Source: Polyangiaceae bacterium (GTDB lineage: Bacteria; Myxococcota_A; Polyangia; Polyangiales; Polyangiaceae). Taken from it: a stretch of DNA of 64,000 nt. The DNA is taken from assembly GCA_016712345.1 (NCBI GenBank), contig JADJRH010000001.1, forward strand, positions 4,402,001 through 4,466,000. Direction: 5' to 3'. Position numbers and translations under genes: made by a program. Below are positions 1 through 11,400 of the stretch, piece after piece. Position 1 is the first letter of the stretch, and each line of letters starts with the position of its first letter. The notes below the pieces were generated by a model. The model did no database searches. It was given only the letters and a program-made list of their open reading frames with translations, and was not told the origin of the DNA.

Positions 1-1
1 G

Positions 2-1114
2 CAAACGGTCGATCGGCTCAGTCGCTCGTGCGATGAACTCAAAACGCGCATCACTCGCCTCGACGACGAGCGAAACACCGCGGCGCGCGGCGCGGGGGAG
101 GCGGCTGCCAAAATGCTCGTGTCGCGCGAGTTGCTCGTGGCGTCGATCGACCGCGCCCAAAAAACGCATCAACGCCTCACCGATGCGCGCCAACGGCTTG
201 AAAGCGCGCGCCAAGAACTCTCAGGTCGCGAACAAGATCTGCGCGGGCTGCGCGCTTCGGTGGAGCAGGCCACTGTGTCGCTCCGCGATCACGAGCTGAA
301 AAAAGAACGCCTCGCGATCGAGCACACGCACCTGGTTGAAGGTGTGCGTGAAAAATTCCGCGGGCTCGATATCTACAAGGTGGCCGGCGACTATCACCGC
401 CGCCCGCTCGTCGATGCAAACCACAAAAACCGCATTGTTGAACTCACAGACCTCATCGATCGCATGGGGCCTGTGAACGTCGACGCCATGCGCGAACACG
501 CCGAGGCCGAAGAGCGCCACACCTATTACGCGAGCCAAAAAGCCGACCTGGAAAAGGCGATCGACGATCTCGAAAAAGCGATTCAGCAAATGAACCGCGA
601 GTCGAAGCGCCTTTTCAAACAAACGTTCGACGGCGTGAACATGCGCTTTAAGACGCTGTTCCCCAAAATGTTTCGCGGCGGTGCCGCCGAGTTGCGCCTC
701 ACCAATCCCGACGACCTGCTTGAAACCGGCATCGAGATCTTGGCGCAGCCGCCCGGCAAAAAACTTGGCAACATTGAACTCATGAGCGGCGGTGAAAAGG
801 CGCTCACCGCGGTGTCGCTCATCTTCGCCATCTTCCAATACAAGCCCTCGCCGTTTTGCATTCTCGACGAGGTCGACGCGCCGCTCGATGAGGCGAACGT
901 CACTCGTTACAACGAGGCGATTCGCAGCATGACCGACCATTCGCAGTTCATTCTCATCACCCACATCAAGCGAACAATGCAGTCGGTCGATGTGCTCTAC
1001 GGCGTCACGATGCAGGAAGCCGGCGTTTCAAAGATCGTGAGCGTGAAGGTCAACGACACGGCACCCGCCGTGAAACCCAATACACCCGCGGCGCCCGCCA
1101 CCGCGGTGGCATGA
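2..1114 (+). CDS. smc: Chromosome segregation ATPase SMC, C-terminal part (5' end outside window)
   Basis: The frame is open from the first bases, so this is the 3' end of a longer gene; about 370 codons are visible. They cover the end of the coiled coil (charged heptad-like stretches to about base 650) and the C-terminal head. The ABC signature LMSGGEKAL lies near bases 778-804, and the Walker B/D-loop CILDEVDAPLDEANV near 857-901. SMC forms ATP-gated rings with ScpA/ScpB that organise and segregate the chromosome. The Walker A half of the ATPase must lie upstream. The tail after the head is Ala/Pro-rich and unremarkable. The family call is secure; only the N-terminal boundary is unknown. 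Confidence 0.95.
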   Translation, partial: QTVDRLSRSCDELKTRITRLDDERNTAARGAGEAAAKMLVSRELLVASIDRAQKTHQRLTDARQRLESARQELSGREQDLRGLRASVEQATVSLRDHELKKERLAIEHTHLVEGVREKFRGLDIYKVAGDYHRRPLVDANHKNRIVELTDLIDRMGPVNVDAMREHAEAEERHTYYASQKADLEKAIDDLEKAIQQMNRESKRLFKQTFDGVNMRFKTLFPKMFRGGAAELRLTNPDDLLETGIEILAQPPGKKLGNIELMSGGEKALTAVSLIFAIFQYKPSPFCILDEVDAPLDEANVTRYNEAIRSMTDHSQFILITHIKRTMQSVDVLYGVTMQEAGVSKIVSVKVNDTAPAVKPNTPAAPATAVA

Positions 1115-1185
1115 TCGCCATCGCAGCCCCGTTGCAATTGCAACTCATCTCATATTCGGCGTCGTTATTCCGCCCGGAGGTTTTC

Positions 1186-1836
1186 GTGGCAGCGCCCAAG
1201 AAAAAAGCCGCAAAACGCACGGTTCGGCGCTCATCAACGTCGTCCACTCCGCCGCCCCCCGACCAATTGCCCGAGCCGCCGGCGCACCCCGTTCTCGATC
1301 CAACCGCATCGGGGCTCCGGCATCTGCGTTGGGGGCGTGAAGTCGTGGGCACGCTGCGGGGCTTTTTGGTGCCTTCCAACCTTCTTGTCGCCGAGGAGCG
1401 CCTCGCGATCGAAGCCGAAGCCGCGCGGATCTCGGCGCTCGTGACAGCGCTTTCTCAAACCGTAAAGCCGTATCGCGACTTTCTGGAGCGCACACGCACG
1501 CTCACGCGGGGCAAGATGCGCGCGGCCCGATTTCTCACCAAGCCCAACACCGGCTTTCGAATCTCGCCGAGCGCGCGCCAATCGGAGGCGTGGCTTGCCG
1601 AGATCCAAGTCGAAATGAAGTCGGTGATCGAACCTGAGCGCGAACGACTCAGCGCCGATTTGGCATTTGCGATCGCGATGTTGCGCACCGGGTTGAACTC
1701 AATGGATGAGCGTCTCGGTGCCCTCATTTCGCCCGAGTTTGTTGCCGCGCTCTACCCGCCGGTCACCCGAGACGGATCGCGCGTTGCCGACGACGGTGAC
1801 CCCGATGACGACGCTTCGGGTTCTTTGGGCGACTGA
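1186..1836 (+). CDS. Hypothetical basic/acidic-tailed protein downstream of smc
   Basis: 216 residues. I chose the GTG at 1186 because a GGAGG sits 5 nt upstream (1176-1180). A longer reading from ATG 1111 would overlap the smc stop and has no ribosome site. The N-terminus is Lys/Ala-rich (KKKAAKRTVRR), followed by a Pro-rich linker. A mainly helical middle (about residues 75-190) is rich in Glu, Arg and Ala, and the C-terminus is strongly acidic (DDGDPDDDA). No family is recognised and no catalytic motif is visible. Its tight position behind smc suggests co-transcription, but a role with SMC is only inferred from location. Confidence 0.7.
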   Translation: MAAPKKKAAKRTVRRSSTSSTPPPPDQLPEPPAHPVLDPTASGLRHLRWGREVVGTLRGFLVPSNLLVAEERLAIEAEAARISALVTALSQTVKPYRDFLERTRTLTRGKMRAARFLTKPNTGFRISPSARQSEAWLAEIQVEMKSVIEPERERLSADLAFAIAMLRTGLNSMDERLGALISPEFVAALYPPVTRDGSRVADDGDPDDDASGSLGD

Positions 1837-1851
1837 GGTATAAGGCGCCCA

Positions 1852-2793
1852 ATGCGTTCCGAGACTTTTGTGCACGTTGCCGACGACGGGGCGAACATTT
1901 TTGGTTACCGCTGGGAGCCCGACGATCCCGCAAATGTGGTGGCCATTGCGCACATCGTTCACGGAATGGCCGAGCACGCAGGCCGTTACGCGCGCCTTGC
2001 AGAATCGCTCACCGCCGCCGGTTTTAAAGTGTACGCACACGATCATCGCGGCCACGGCAAAACCGCCGCCGAAGAAGATCTCGGACACTTCGGAGATGAA
2101 AACGGGTGGGCCCGCGTTGTCGGCGATCTTCGGCGCCTGCTCCGCAAGGAACTCGACGAAAACCCAGGAAAACCCCTCGCGGTGATCGGTCACTCCATGG
2201 GCTCGTTCATGGTCCAGCAACTCATGTACGAAGTGCCTGAATGGATCGCCGCGGTGGTGCTCTCGGCGTCCAACGGAAAGCCCACGCCCATCGCATCCGC
2301 GGGACGACTTGTGGCCCGCGCTGAGCGAAAACGCCTCGGTGGCCGCGGAAAAAGCCCTGTCATCAGCGCGCTTTCGTTTGAAGCCTTCAACAAGGCTTTT
2401 AAGCCCAATCGAACAGCGAGTGATTGGCTCTCACGGGACGAAGCCGAAGTGGACAAATACGTGGCCGACAATCGGTGCGGCTTCATGTGTACCGTCACCA
2501 CGTGGATGGAGCTTCTCGACGCGCTCGCCGAGATCACCCGCCCTTCAAATCAAGCCAAAATTCGCAAAGATTTACCGGTCTACATCATTGCCGGGTCTGA
2601 AGATCCGGTGAGCGAAAAAACCAAAGGGCTCTACCAACTGCTTCGCGCCTACGGTGAAGTGGGCCTCTCCGATGTGACCCACCACTTCTATCCGGGCGCG
2701 CGCCACGAGATCTTCAACGAAACCAACCGCGGTGAAGTTGTGCACGAACTGCTCGTGTGGCTCGGCGACAAAATCCCCGGCATTCGCAAGTAA
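1852..2793 (+). CDS. Alpha/beta hydrolase, monoacylglycerol lipase / lysophospholipase-like
   Basis: 313 residues, no signal peptide, so probably cytosolic. It has the serine-hydrolase layout of the monoglyceride lipase family: oxyanion region IVHGMAEHAGRY near residues 35-46, nucleophile elbow GHSMG with Ser115, acid Asp251 (GSEDPVS) and catalytic His285 (ARHEIF). The HDHRGHGKT stretch after strand 4 is also characteristic. Likely reaction: hydrolysis of mono- or lysoacylglycerol esters; the substrate cannot be read from sequence. It begins 15 nt after the preceding gene and may be read through from it. It is followed by a minus-strand gene, so it ends the plus-strand group. Confidence 0.88.
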   Translation: MRSETFVHVADDGANIFGYRWEPDDPANVVAIAHIVHGMAEHAGRYARLAESLTAAGFKVYAHDHRGHGKTAAEEDLGHFGDENGWARVVGDLRRLLRKELDENPGKPLAVIGHSMGSFMVQQLMYEVPEWIAAVVLSASNGKPTPIASAGRLVARAERKRLGGRGKSPVISALSFEAFNKAFKPNRTASDWLSRDEAEVDKYVADNRCGFMCTVTTWMELLDALAEITRPSNQAKIRKDLPVYIIAGSEDPVSEKTKGLYQLLRAYGEVGLSDVTHHFYPGARHEIFNETNRGEVVHELLVWLGDKIPGIRK

Positions 2794-2848
2794 AACGTCG
2801 CTTGCGTGCAATGTGTACACGTTGGGTAAACCGCCGCGTATTGTGTAC

Positions 2849-3517
2849 TCAACCGCCGACGATGTAGCGATCGGTCCAGCGCGTGGAGCCTGAGTCGCGC
2901 TCGATCACAAGCACGCTTGCATTGTCGGGATTTTTCTCGCCTTCAAACCACTCCACCGATCGATTCATCCATGCCATGCGAAACGCGCGCTGCGTGACGC
3001 CATGAAGAAAAATGAGATGCGTTCGAAAGCGCGAGCGATGAATTTTCCCTATGAAAATGCTCATTCGCTCCACAACGTCCGCGCGGCTCTCACCGTTCGG
3101 GTAGCGAAAATAAAAAATGCCCAACGTGTCGAGCGCGCGGCGCCGCTTTTCCCAGTGGTACGCGTTCGTCGCCTGGATCTCATCGTCGGACAGCCCATCC
3201 CAATCGCCGAAGTCTTGTTCGCGCAACAGAAACGATTCGCGCCGGTAAATCGTTGCATCGTGTTCACCAAACGCGCGCGAAAGAACAATCCCCTCGGTTT
3301 GGCGACACCGCAAAAAGCTTGATGTCCAACTGCAAACGCTCACCGGATCGAGCGCGAGATGGGCAATGGCGTCGCCCGCCTTGTGCGCCTCTTCGTCGGT
3401 GTGCGGGTCAACAAGCGGCACCATGTGATCGGGCGTGTGTTTGCCAATCGCCGGATCGAGATTGGCCACACTCTTTGCGTGGCGAACCAGCACAATGCGC
3501 TCGATCGTGGAGTCCAT
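2849..3517 (-). CDS. Histidine phosphatase (phosphoglycerate mutase-like) family protein
   Basis: 222 residues. The N-terminal RHAKS motif (residues 12-16) supplies the phosphorylated histidine. The second conserved His lies in HGVTQRAF near residue 170, preceded by a hydrophobic strand, as in the branch-2-like phosphatases. Substrate specificity (phosphosugar, phosphoprotein or nucleotide) cannot be told from the sequence. It lies 20 nt downstream of the quinone oxidoreductase gene on the same strand, so the two are probably one transcript. The family call is firm; the role is open. Confidence 0.85.
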   Translation of the reverse strand: MDSTIERIVLVRHAKSVANLDPAIGKHTPDHMVPLVDPHTDEEAHKAGDAIAHLALDPVSVCSWTSSFLRCRQTEGIVLSRAFGEHDATIYRRESFLLREQDFGDWDGLSDDEIQATNAYHWEKRRRALDTLGIFYFRYPNGESRADVVERMSIFIGKIHRSRFRTHLIFLHGVTQRAFRMAWMNRSVEWFEGEKNPDNASVLVIERDSGSTRWTDRYIVGG

Positions 3518-3537
3518 GAAATGCCGACGGAGGAAGG

Positions 3538-4530
3538 TTACAAACTGCGCGCCACATCAAGCAGCACTTTTCCAAACGAAGCGTTGGAAGCCACATATTC
3601 GTGCGCCGCGGCCGCGTCTGCAAAAGCAAAAGTCTTGTCAACCACCGGCACCAGGCGCCCTTTTTCAACGAGAGGCAAAATGTTCTTTTCGAGCATTTGC
3701 GCCGCTTGGAATTTCTCCGCGAGCGGCCTCGACCGCAAAACGGTCCCCACGAGACTCAAACGCTTCGACAGCACCAAACGCAGATCGACCTCGGTGCGCG
3801 CGCCCGCCGTCAACCCCACAATCACAATCCGGCCGAGCTGTGCCGCCGCCCGCACGTCTTCAGCCACATAAGCGCCGCCCGCAAGTTCAAGCGTGATGTC
3901 GGCGCCGCGCCCCGAAGTCACTTCAAGCACCTGTTTTTCAAACGCCGCGTTGTGTACACAAAAGGCCGCGTCGGCACCCAACTCTTTGCACCGTTGCAGC
4001 TTGTCCTCGGTCCGCGATGTGGCGATCACAAACGCGCCGAACAGCTTCGCGATCTGAATTGCCGCCGTTCCGACGCCGCTGCCGGCCGCATGAATCAGTA
4101 CCGTATCGCCGGGGCTCAAGCCACCCCGCACCACGAGCGCGTCGTACGCCGTCACAAACACTTCGGGAACGGCCCCCGCCGCTTCGTCCGAAACGCCGCT
4201 CGGAACGCGTGCAACTTCACATTCGTGGGCAACCACTTCCTCCGCGTACGCGCCGCCGCCCACAAGTCCGCAAACGCGATCCCCCGGCGCAAACCGCGTT
4301 ACCGCCGAGCCGATCGCGACCACGGTTCCCGCATATTCAAGCCCCGGAATCATCGGGTGTACACCCGGCGGTGCTGGATAAAACCCCGCGCGCTGGAGGA
4401 TGTCGGCTCGATTCACTCCCGCGTATCGCACGGCGATCTTCACGCTGTTCGGCGAAAGTTCAGCCTCGGGTTCCTCGGCAATGCGGAGGACTTCGGGCCC
4501 GCCGAATTCTCGAATCAGGATTGCTCGCAT
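3538..4530 (-). CDS. NAD(P)H:quinone oxidoreductase, zinc-independent MDR family
   Basis: 330 residues from the ATG at 4530, chosen because the family N-terminus MRAILIREFGGPEVL starts there and AAAGG lies just upstream on the minus strand. An upstream in-frame ATG at 4581 would add 17 atypical residues. Domains: GroES-like N-terminal (about 30-110), with GVNRADILQRAGFYP typical of PIG3/QorB-type enzymes, then a Rossmann domain with AAGSGVGTAAIQIAK (about 145-160) for NAD(P)H. No structural zinc cysteines are seen. It should catalyse NADPH-dependent reduction of quinones or enones, perhaps in detoxification. First gene of a two-gene minus-strand unit with the histidine phosphatase. Confidence 0.9.
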   Translation of the reverse strand: MRAILIREFGGPEVLRIAEEPEAELSPNSVKIAVRYAGVNRADILQRAGFYPAPPGVHPMIPGLEYAGTVVAIGSAVTRFAPGDRVCGLVGGGAYAEEVVAHECEVARVPSGVSDEAAGAVPEVFVTAYDALVVRGGLSPGDTVLIHAAGSGVGTAAIQIAKLFGAFVIATSRTEDKLQRCKELGADAAFCVHNAAFEKQVLEVTSGRGADITLELAGGAYVAEDVRAAAQLGRIVIVGLTAGARTEVDLRLVLSKRLSLVGTVLRSRPLAEKFQAAQMLEKNILPLVEKGRLVPVVDKTFAFADAAAAHEYVASNASFGKVLLDVARSL

Positions 4531-4794
4531 GTGTACCTTTCGCCCGCGATGTTTCGCCTCGCGCCAACCGATGATCAACAATTTGTGAGCGCCGTTTCGC
4601 CCAAAAGAGCCGTGTCGCTCCCCATTTGCCGCTCTTCGAGAGAACGCGAAAAATTACGGCGTTGACTCGCAGAACGGCTTGCGGCTTACTCCGCCGTCCA
4701 TCTAGCCAGAGTTATTCATCTCGCAGCAAAAACCGCCTCAACGTGGTGGTGAGTGACACGGGCTGGGGCGATTGATTTTAAGGAGCGGAACCCC

Positions 4795-5148
4795 ATGGCG
4801 AAGAGCGCAATGTTCATCGGCTGGCACCGTCCCATTCCGGGCCGGGAGACCGTTTGCTTCCACATTTTTAAGGACTTTTTCAGCTATCTGACGAAGCAGC
4901 AGGAGGCCGGCAAGATTGACAGTTTTGAGCCCGTCATCCTGGCGCCGCACGGCGGCGACCTCGGCGGATTCGTAATGGTGCGCGGCGACAAAGCCGCCAT
5001 CCAAACCATCCGCGACACCGAAGAATGGCGCAAGTTCGAGATCGAAGGCAACATGAACGTCCTCGGCCTCGGCATTGTTGAAGCTATGGTCGGCATTGAG
5101 TTCCAAGCGCGCATGACGCGTTTTGAGGCTGAAGCCGCCCACGTCTGA
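4795..5148 (+). CDS. Small conserved-looking hypothetical protein (ferredoxin-like dimeric-barrel fold possible)
   Basis: 117 residues from ATG 4795, supported by AAGGAG at 4780-4785. The pattern FIGWHRPIPGRE, a helix with FFSYLTKQQ, PVILAPHGGDLGGFVMVRGD and a second helix DTEEWRKFE is an alternating strand-helix-strand arrangement like small dimeric alpha/beta barrels that bind organic ligands. That is a fold guess, not a family match. No export signal. It stands alone between a divergent oxidoreductase gene and an intrinsic terminator, so it is probably monocistronic. Function unknown. Confidence 0.75.
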   Translation: MAKSAMFIGWHRPIPGRETVCFHIFKDFFSYLTKQQEAGKIDSFEPVILAPHGGDLGGFVMVRGDKAAIQTIRDTEEWRKFEIEGNMNVLGLGIVEAMVGIEFQARMTRFEAEAAHV

Positions 5149-5170
5149 GTGGTTGTAGACAATAAGCATT

Positions 5171-5214
5171 CGAGCCGGCCGCCCTTATGGGCAGTCGGCT
5201 CGCTGCTTTTTGTG
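5171..5214 (+). terminator. Rho-independent terminator after the 4795-5148 gene
   Basis: A GAGCCG / CGGCTC stem encloses a short loop and is followed by GCTGCTTTTTGTGG. It sits 22 nt after the stop codon at 5148 and separates the small upstream gene from the rhs leader. Stem and T-run are seen directly; activity is inferred. Confidence 0.65.
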
Positions 5215-5316
5215 GCTTGTGGGGTTTGACGGCACGGGAACGTCTTGGTCGTCGGAGCACCTCCGCAGAAAAAAATAAAAAATGAAGAGCCGCCGGGGAG
5301 GCGTCTGAGGGGTCGC

Positions 5317-5409
5317 ACAACCACCCGCTCTGTTCCTTCGGGGCGGTGGGTTGTCTCGCCGCCAAGGAGGAGCGGTTCTCAAAGCCAAAGCAGCCGCTTT
5401 GGCCGGAGG
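5317..5409 (+). promoter_or_regulatory. Structured 5' leader of the rhs gene, hairpin abutting the ribosome site
   Basis: Two hairpins are visible upstream of the chosen rhs start. One pairs 5317-5328 with 5343-5354 (imperfect, GC-rich). The other is a perfect 7-bp stem GCCAAAG / CTTTGGC (5384-5390 with 5397-5403). The ribosome site GGAGG (5405-5409) starts one base after the second hairpin. Such placement could modulate initiation, but I do not recognise a known riboswitch class. Confidence 0.45.
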
Positions 5410-5415
5410 TTTTCC

Positions 5416-8400
5416 ATGAGATCGAAACAGAAGCGGCGAGGCTCTCAGCCCGCCAAGCGACCCAACTCCATTCGACGTTCCCGTTTGCCGCTTGCCATAC
5501 TCGGCCTGACAATTGCCGGACACGGCATCATTCAGTGGGAGCAAACCGCCCATGCAGACGGCAGTGCCGGCCACATTCCCTTTGAAATACCTCATACCGT
5601 CGATCATCGACCCGAGCCAAGGCCCCTCCCCGACTTTCCGCCCGTACCAATTCTACCTTCGGCGGCAGTTGGGTACCTCCCCGGTCAAGCGGGAGTCAGT
5701 TCCGACGGCGCCGCAACCTACACGATTCCGCTCGATGTCCCGGCGGGTGTCGCGGGCATGGAGCCGCACCTGGCGATTAACTACTCCAGCAAGGGTGACA
5801 ACGGTTTGCTGGGGCTTGGTTTTTCACTGTCAGGTTCTTCTCAGATAGAGCGATGCCACAAGAACCTGCGATTGGATGGTCAGGTGGATGGGGTTGCTTT
5901 CTCGCCCGATGACGCCCTCTGCTACAACGGAAAGCGACTTGTAAAAGTTGGTACAACGGCCGACGGGCCCGAGTACCGCGCTCCGTCATCTCCCTTCGAC
6001 CGCATTGTCCACATTCTTGCGGACAACTCGTTTGAGGTGCGCTCCGACGATGGTAAGATTGCGCTCTACCAGCCTCTCTATTCTCCTCGCCAAAAAACGT
6101 CGGTGATTGAGGGGGTTGAAGCGCTGCGTCCCTTTGCAGTTGAATTGGAGTCAGACGGGGAAGAAGCTCTTCTTTGGCCTCTCCACGAAGTGTTTGACCG
6201 CTTTGGAAACTCGGTTCAATACCATTATACCACTGAAGTCACGTCTCTTCCGACGCTGGGGGCCGGCATCTCGTCGCTTCTGACGAGCATCACCTATACC
6301 CACCACGCTTCGGCCGCAGCTGCTCGGAAAGTGGACCTATTTTACGAACTCAGGCCTGAAGTTGACCGCAGCTTCAAGTTTGTAAACGGTGTCCGCGTCG
6401 ACCGGAAACACCGCCTCACGCGGCTTGAAATGTGGGCTCCCTCCGTTCCCGGAGGCTCCCCGCTGTTTCAGTGGTCTTACCAACTCCGGTACTTGGAAAC
6501 ACCGTCAGCAAAAACGGAGCGCTCGCAACTTACCGGCGTCAAGCGTTGTGATTCTTTTGGGCAATGCTCTTGGGAAAAGCAGTTTGAGTGGCAAGGTCAG
6601 GGTGCTCCGCTGACAATCACACCTACCTATTCACCCCTGACGGCAGAAGACCCCTCGCCTTGGCAGGACTGCGAAACCAGAAGTCTGACCACCAATGAAA
6701 CTCGACCTATCGTCTTTGATGCGGACGGTGATGGTCGGCAAGACGTCCTTCTCCTTAAAACCGAAGATATGCCGATTTGTTCAGAGGAGATCTTTCCTGA
6801 CGAGAACCATTGGGCGATCTACTTGTCGAGTCACAACTATGCGCCTGTGGCACTGTCGCAAGACTTCTATTTCCTAACAGCGCATGGTCAGATTGCGCCG
6901 GGAAGGTACCGGTCAATTGACGTGAACAACGACCATCGGCAAGACCTCATTTTTGCACTTGACGAAGGAGTTGAACGTCGCGCCCGCACAGGCAGTGGTA
7001 ACTTGGAGTACCGCTGCATTACTTGGCACAATGCGAACAACGAATTTGTACCGTGCGCTTCTACCGAACTGAAAGATCTTTCAAACTCCGACTGGGGCAC
7101 ACCTCGCTGGGCACCTGCCGATCAACTGCGCTGGCCGCTCTGGAATTTTGGCGACTTCAACGGGGACGGTCGAGTTGATCTCGCAGAAAATGACTACATT
7201 CGGCCCCACTTGGGTTTGTTACCCAATGGGTATGCGGTCTTTGCTCCTACGCAAGAACCGATCGATCTTCTTGACTACGATGATGCTCCCAATCATGTGG
7301 TTGAGTGGCCTTGGCATCTGTACAACCGCTCGGCAGAAGTGATGGATGTGAACGGGGATGGGCGAGCGGAGTTGATCCTCGCGAGTCCAACCGGGATCGA
7401 CCCGCATTTCGCAACCGGTCCGAACTTTGACCTACCCGGAGGGGAGCCTCAAGTCACAGCTCTGGGCCTGGACACGAACGGTGCGCTTACAACGTTCAGC
7501 GTTCCCGGACTGTCAAAAGGTCAGATCCCGTGGATGCAAGAAGTGATGGGTCAGTTTGTACCCAACGACGACACCTTCTTTTTTTCAGTAGCCGCCGATA
7601 TCAACGGCGACGGTTTGAAAGACCAGGTGATCATTCGCCACATTACTGAATTTCAGTCCAACGGCGCCACCCTGCGCGTAGAAGGCCAAGACGCCATTGG
7701 GGGTATTGGCACCTACGTTCAGTTTAATACCGGCCGAGGGTACACACCGGCAGTGCGCACACAAATGCAGTTTCGCCCGATCGAACAGTGGGCAAAACTT
7801 GGGCCGCTCACGCAATGGCAAGACGGTTCACAGTCTTACTACTACACGTGGGCCGAAAGTGCGTACCCCGCGGCGGTAGACGTTGTGGATGTCAACGGGG
7901 ATGGCCGCGACGACATTGTTGTGAAAAGCATGGAGACTTGGCAGTGGGATCCCAACTCCAATGAACTTGCGTTCCTTGTGCCTCCCAGCGTCATTGGCCT
8001 GCCGGCCGATCTGACAACGGACTCAGCGAATGCCGGCAGTTCGTTCTGGTACACCCGAGTGTACCTCTCCACTGGCACGGACTTTAAGCTCGTCGAAAAT
8101 CCATTTGATCCTGGCCTTCCGACGGCGGTAAGTGGAAACGGGTATATCTATTCTCGCCCCGCGCAATTGGATGATGACCCGGAACCTGAATATCTGATCC
8201 GTGGCCGATCGCGCGATGAAAACGGAACACCGTGGGATCCCGGTGCCGTCAAAGCCTACCACACGGGAAAAACGCTGACGCGCGTGGACCTGAACAGCGG
8301 TCCGCCGGAGGTTGTTGCGGTCGTCAAAGACGAAGACGCTGCCGGGCCGCGGGAGAAGTTCTTTTACAAAGATGCCCATTTCCCGCAGGAATCCGGGTGC

Positions 8401-11400
8401 AGTTACCCATTTGACTGTCCCAGTCAAATGCCCACGCTTGTGGACCAACACCATACCTCCCTTGGGAGGGACGTAAACGGTACGGCCATCTTCCGAAGAA
8501 CAAAACACGAGTATTTCAGACCCCGCGTCGACGTTCGCGGCGGCGGTTTCTTGGGCTTTGACAAAGCCCTCGTGACGGATCTGGATACGGCGGCGAAAAC
8601 AGCCACATACTATGACTCCAACACGGTTCAGGAGGGTGAATTTTTCCCATTCGCTGGTCTGGCGACACGGGTAGAATCGTTTGCCCCGATCTACCAAGCG
8701 TCTCAGGATGCCAACCCTGTCTACCCGTTGGGGTCAACCCGGGTGCGCATTTCTACTGTAGAAAACACGCCCCAAACCGTATGGCGGGACGGCGGCCTCA
8801 CGTTCTTCACATACACAGCGCAACAAACAATCCATGTTTTTGAGCGCACGATGACGATTCAGTGGGATGATGGAATCCCACGTCTTGAGTACATCTCAGG
8901 CTCAACTCTACAAGATGAGGTGAGCTACGTTACCGAATATCGAACCGTGGATGATTGTGGCAACACGACCTCGTCGAGCACGGAAGTATTGGGTGGGCAG
9001 ACTCGAACCGTTCTCACGAGCTACATCTGCGACGACGGCGCTCCATGGCTGCTCCACTTGCCCTCGGCGCGGAGTGAAATCAGCCTTGGGCAAACTCGTT
9101 CTACCCAGTGGGGATATGACTCGAAAGGGTTTTTGCAGTCCATCCTCATTCAGCCGAACGACATCGATCCCGCCGTTCGCCGCACCACCCATCTCGTTCG
9201 AGACGAGCGTGGTCGGCTTCTACAAACCAAAGAATGGGCGCCGGGGGTGGCCCCGCGTATCGCCAATCTGTACTACGATGCCGAGGGCATTCAACCGGTA
9301 GAAGTGATCAATGCGGTCGGGCATGTGACCACCTCACTATCCCATCCGGCGCTTGGTGTTGTGGTGCTAACCCAAGACGAAAACGGCGTTATTTCCAAAG
9401 CGAAATACGACGGAATGGGTAGACTTCGAAGCGCGCAGGGCCCAACCAACCTGACACTTGACAACGTTGCCTACACCGCTGTGACCGATGGCAATGGTAA
9501 GGTCATCGGACTTCGTTCCGATGAGACTTACAGCGACGGCGCTGAAAACACGCTGATTACCGACCCGCTCGGTAGAGCCGTTGAGACGGCTGTTCGCGGC
9601 TTTGACGGCACGATGTTACACGCCGCAACGGCCTACAACCTTCTCGGGCAGCCTGTGGTTCAAACCCGGATGGGCAAAACAGCTCCTTCTGTGTACGCAT
9701 CTCAAGTGGTGTACGACACGCTGGGCCGGGTGGTGACCACCATTGACCCTGATGGGGTTGAAACCCATGTGGATTATCAACCCTTCCAAACGCGCGTCAC
9801 AGACGCCCTCGGCCACGAGCGCACGAGTTTTTACGATGTCGACCATCGCTTGTCGCGCTCGGAAGAAGTTCTGGTGAATCAAGGTCAAACCCAGACCCTG
9901 ACAACCACGTTCGCGTACGGCCCGTTTGACCAACTGAATGAAACGGTTGACCCTGCGGGCAACATTCTCAGCGTTCGACATGACATTCTCGGCCGCAAAG
10001 TGTACCTTGAAGACGCCGATGCCGGCATCTTCACGTTTGAGTACAACGGTCTTGGCGAGTTGACTCAGCGCAGCACCGCGCTCGGGACAACCGTCACCTA
10101 CCAATACGATCCACTGAGTCGCCCCACGTCCAAGATCGACGCAGACGGCACCTGGACGTACCATTGGGACACAGCTCCAAACGGCATTGCGCGCCCGGCC
10201 GCGGCTCGCAGCCCCGACCAAATCGACGTTGTGTACGCATACGACGCCATCGGTCGACCGAGCACTGTCACCACCACGCTCGACGCGACCGAGTCGTTTG
10301 CGTTTGACTACCACTACGACGCGTTTGGCCGCATCGCTGCTCTCGACTACCCGCAAGACCCGTCGGGAAGCCGCTTTCAAGCGCAGTTTGAGTATAATAA
10401 CTTTGGCTTTCCCCTTTCTACCTCGCGCACCGTGTTGCCCTCACCTCAAGGCACCCCCACAGCGCTGGTGTGGAAGACACTGAAACGCGGTGACGATCTC
10501 GCGTTGGAAGAAGCTCTTTTTGGAAACGGAGTAAAGGCGAGCTGGGATCGCGACCCAGTGACCGCCATGCTGAGTCAGATCACCGCCGAGCCTGACATCG
10601 GTTTTCAACCGGCGCTTTTGTTCAAGGTGTCGTATGGGTACAACTCCCTGCGCAACATCACCTCTCGCCACTGGGAAGGTGAGGCGTTTGCCGGCGGCAA
10701 CGTGGATGAGACATTCCAATACGACGCACTCGACCGCCTCCATCAATATCAGGTGACCGGACCTGTACAACCCGGGGCCGCTACCTGGAACTATGGTTAC
10801 GACATCAGTGGCAACCTTACCTCTATTCTAAAGGGTAGCCAGCCTACTTACCAGGCCAGCTACGGATTGGCAGGTCGCCCCAATGCCCTCGCGGCTTCGA
10901 CAGCAACAAACAACTTTGAATACGACGGTGCAGGCCGCCAAACCAAAGCTGGCAACCGCACGGTGGACTATACCGATGCAAGTATGCCCCGCACCGTATG
11001 GGTAGACGGCGCGGCCACTCACTTCCGATATGGTCCAGAAGGGCAACGGGTAGAAAAAGAAAGCGCCCAGAGCCGCACTGTCACCATTCTCGGACTCTAC
11101 GAAAAACGCACCACCACCGATGGTGAGATGCACGTGTTTCACGTGCCCGCCGCCGGGGGCTCCGTCGCCCAGGTGACCCGCACATTCACAAGCACCAACA
11201 CCACCGAAGACATTCGATACATGCTTGGTGACCACGCTGGCTCTGTGGCCGCGTCATTTGACTCCGCCGCCAATGTGGAAGCTCAAGTGTACGAGCCCTG
11301 GGGTGAACGCATCTACCACGGCGGAAACGGTACCGCCCTCCTCAGTACCATCACCACTGGCTATACAAGTCAGCAAGGTGAACCTGACCTTGGTTGGATT

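Noticed and set aside
5215..5415. Cyclic-di-GMP or other known riboswitch upstream of rhs
   Set aside because: Hairpins are present but the conserved class-specific residues are not recognisable.
5245..5415. N-terminal extension of the Rhs protein to ATG 5245
   Set aside because: Would place 57 odd residues before a clear signal peptide; GGAGG sits just before ATG 5416, and the extension overlaps the leader hairpins.
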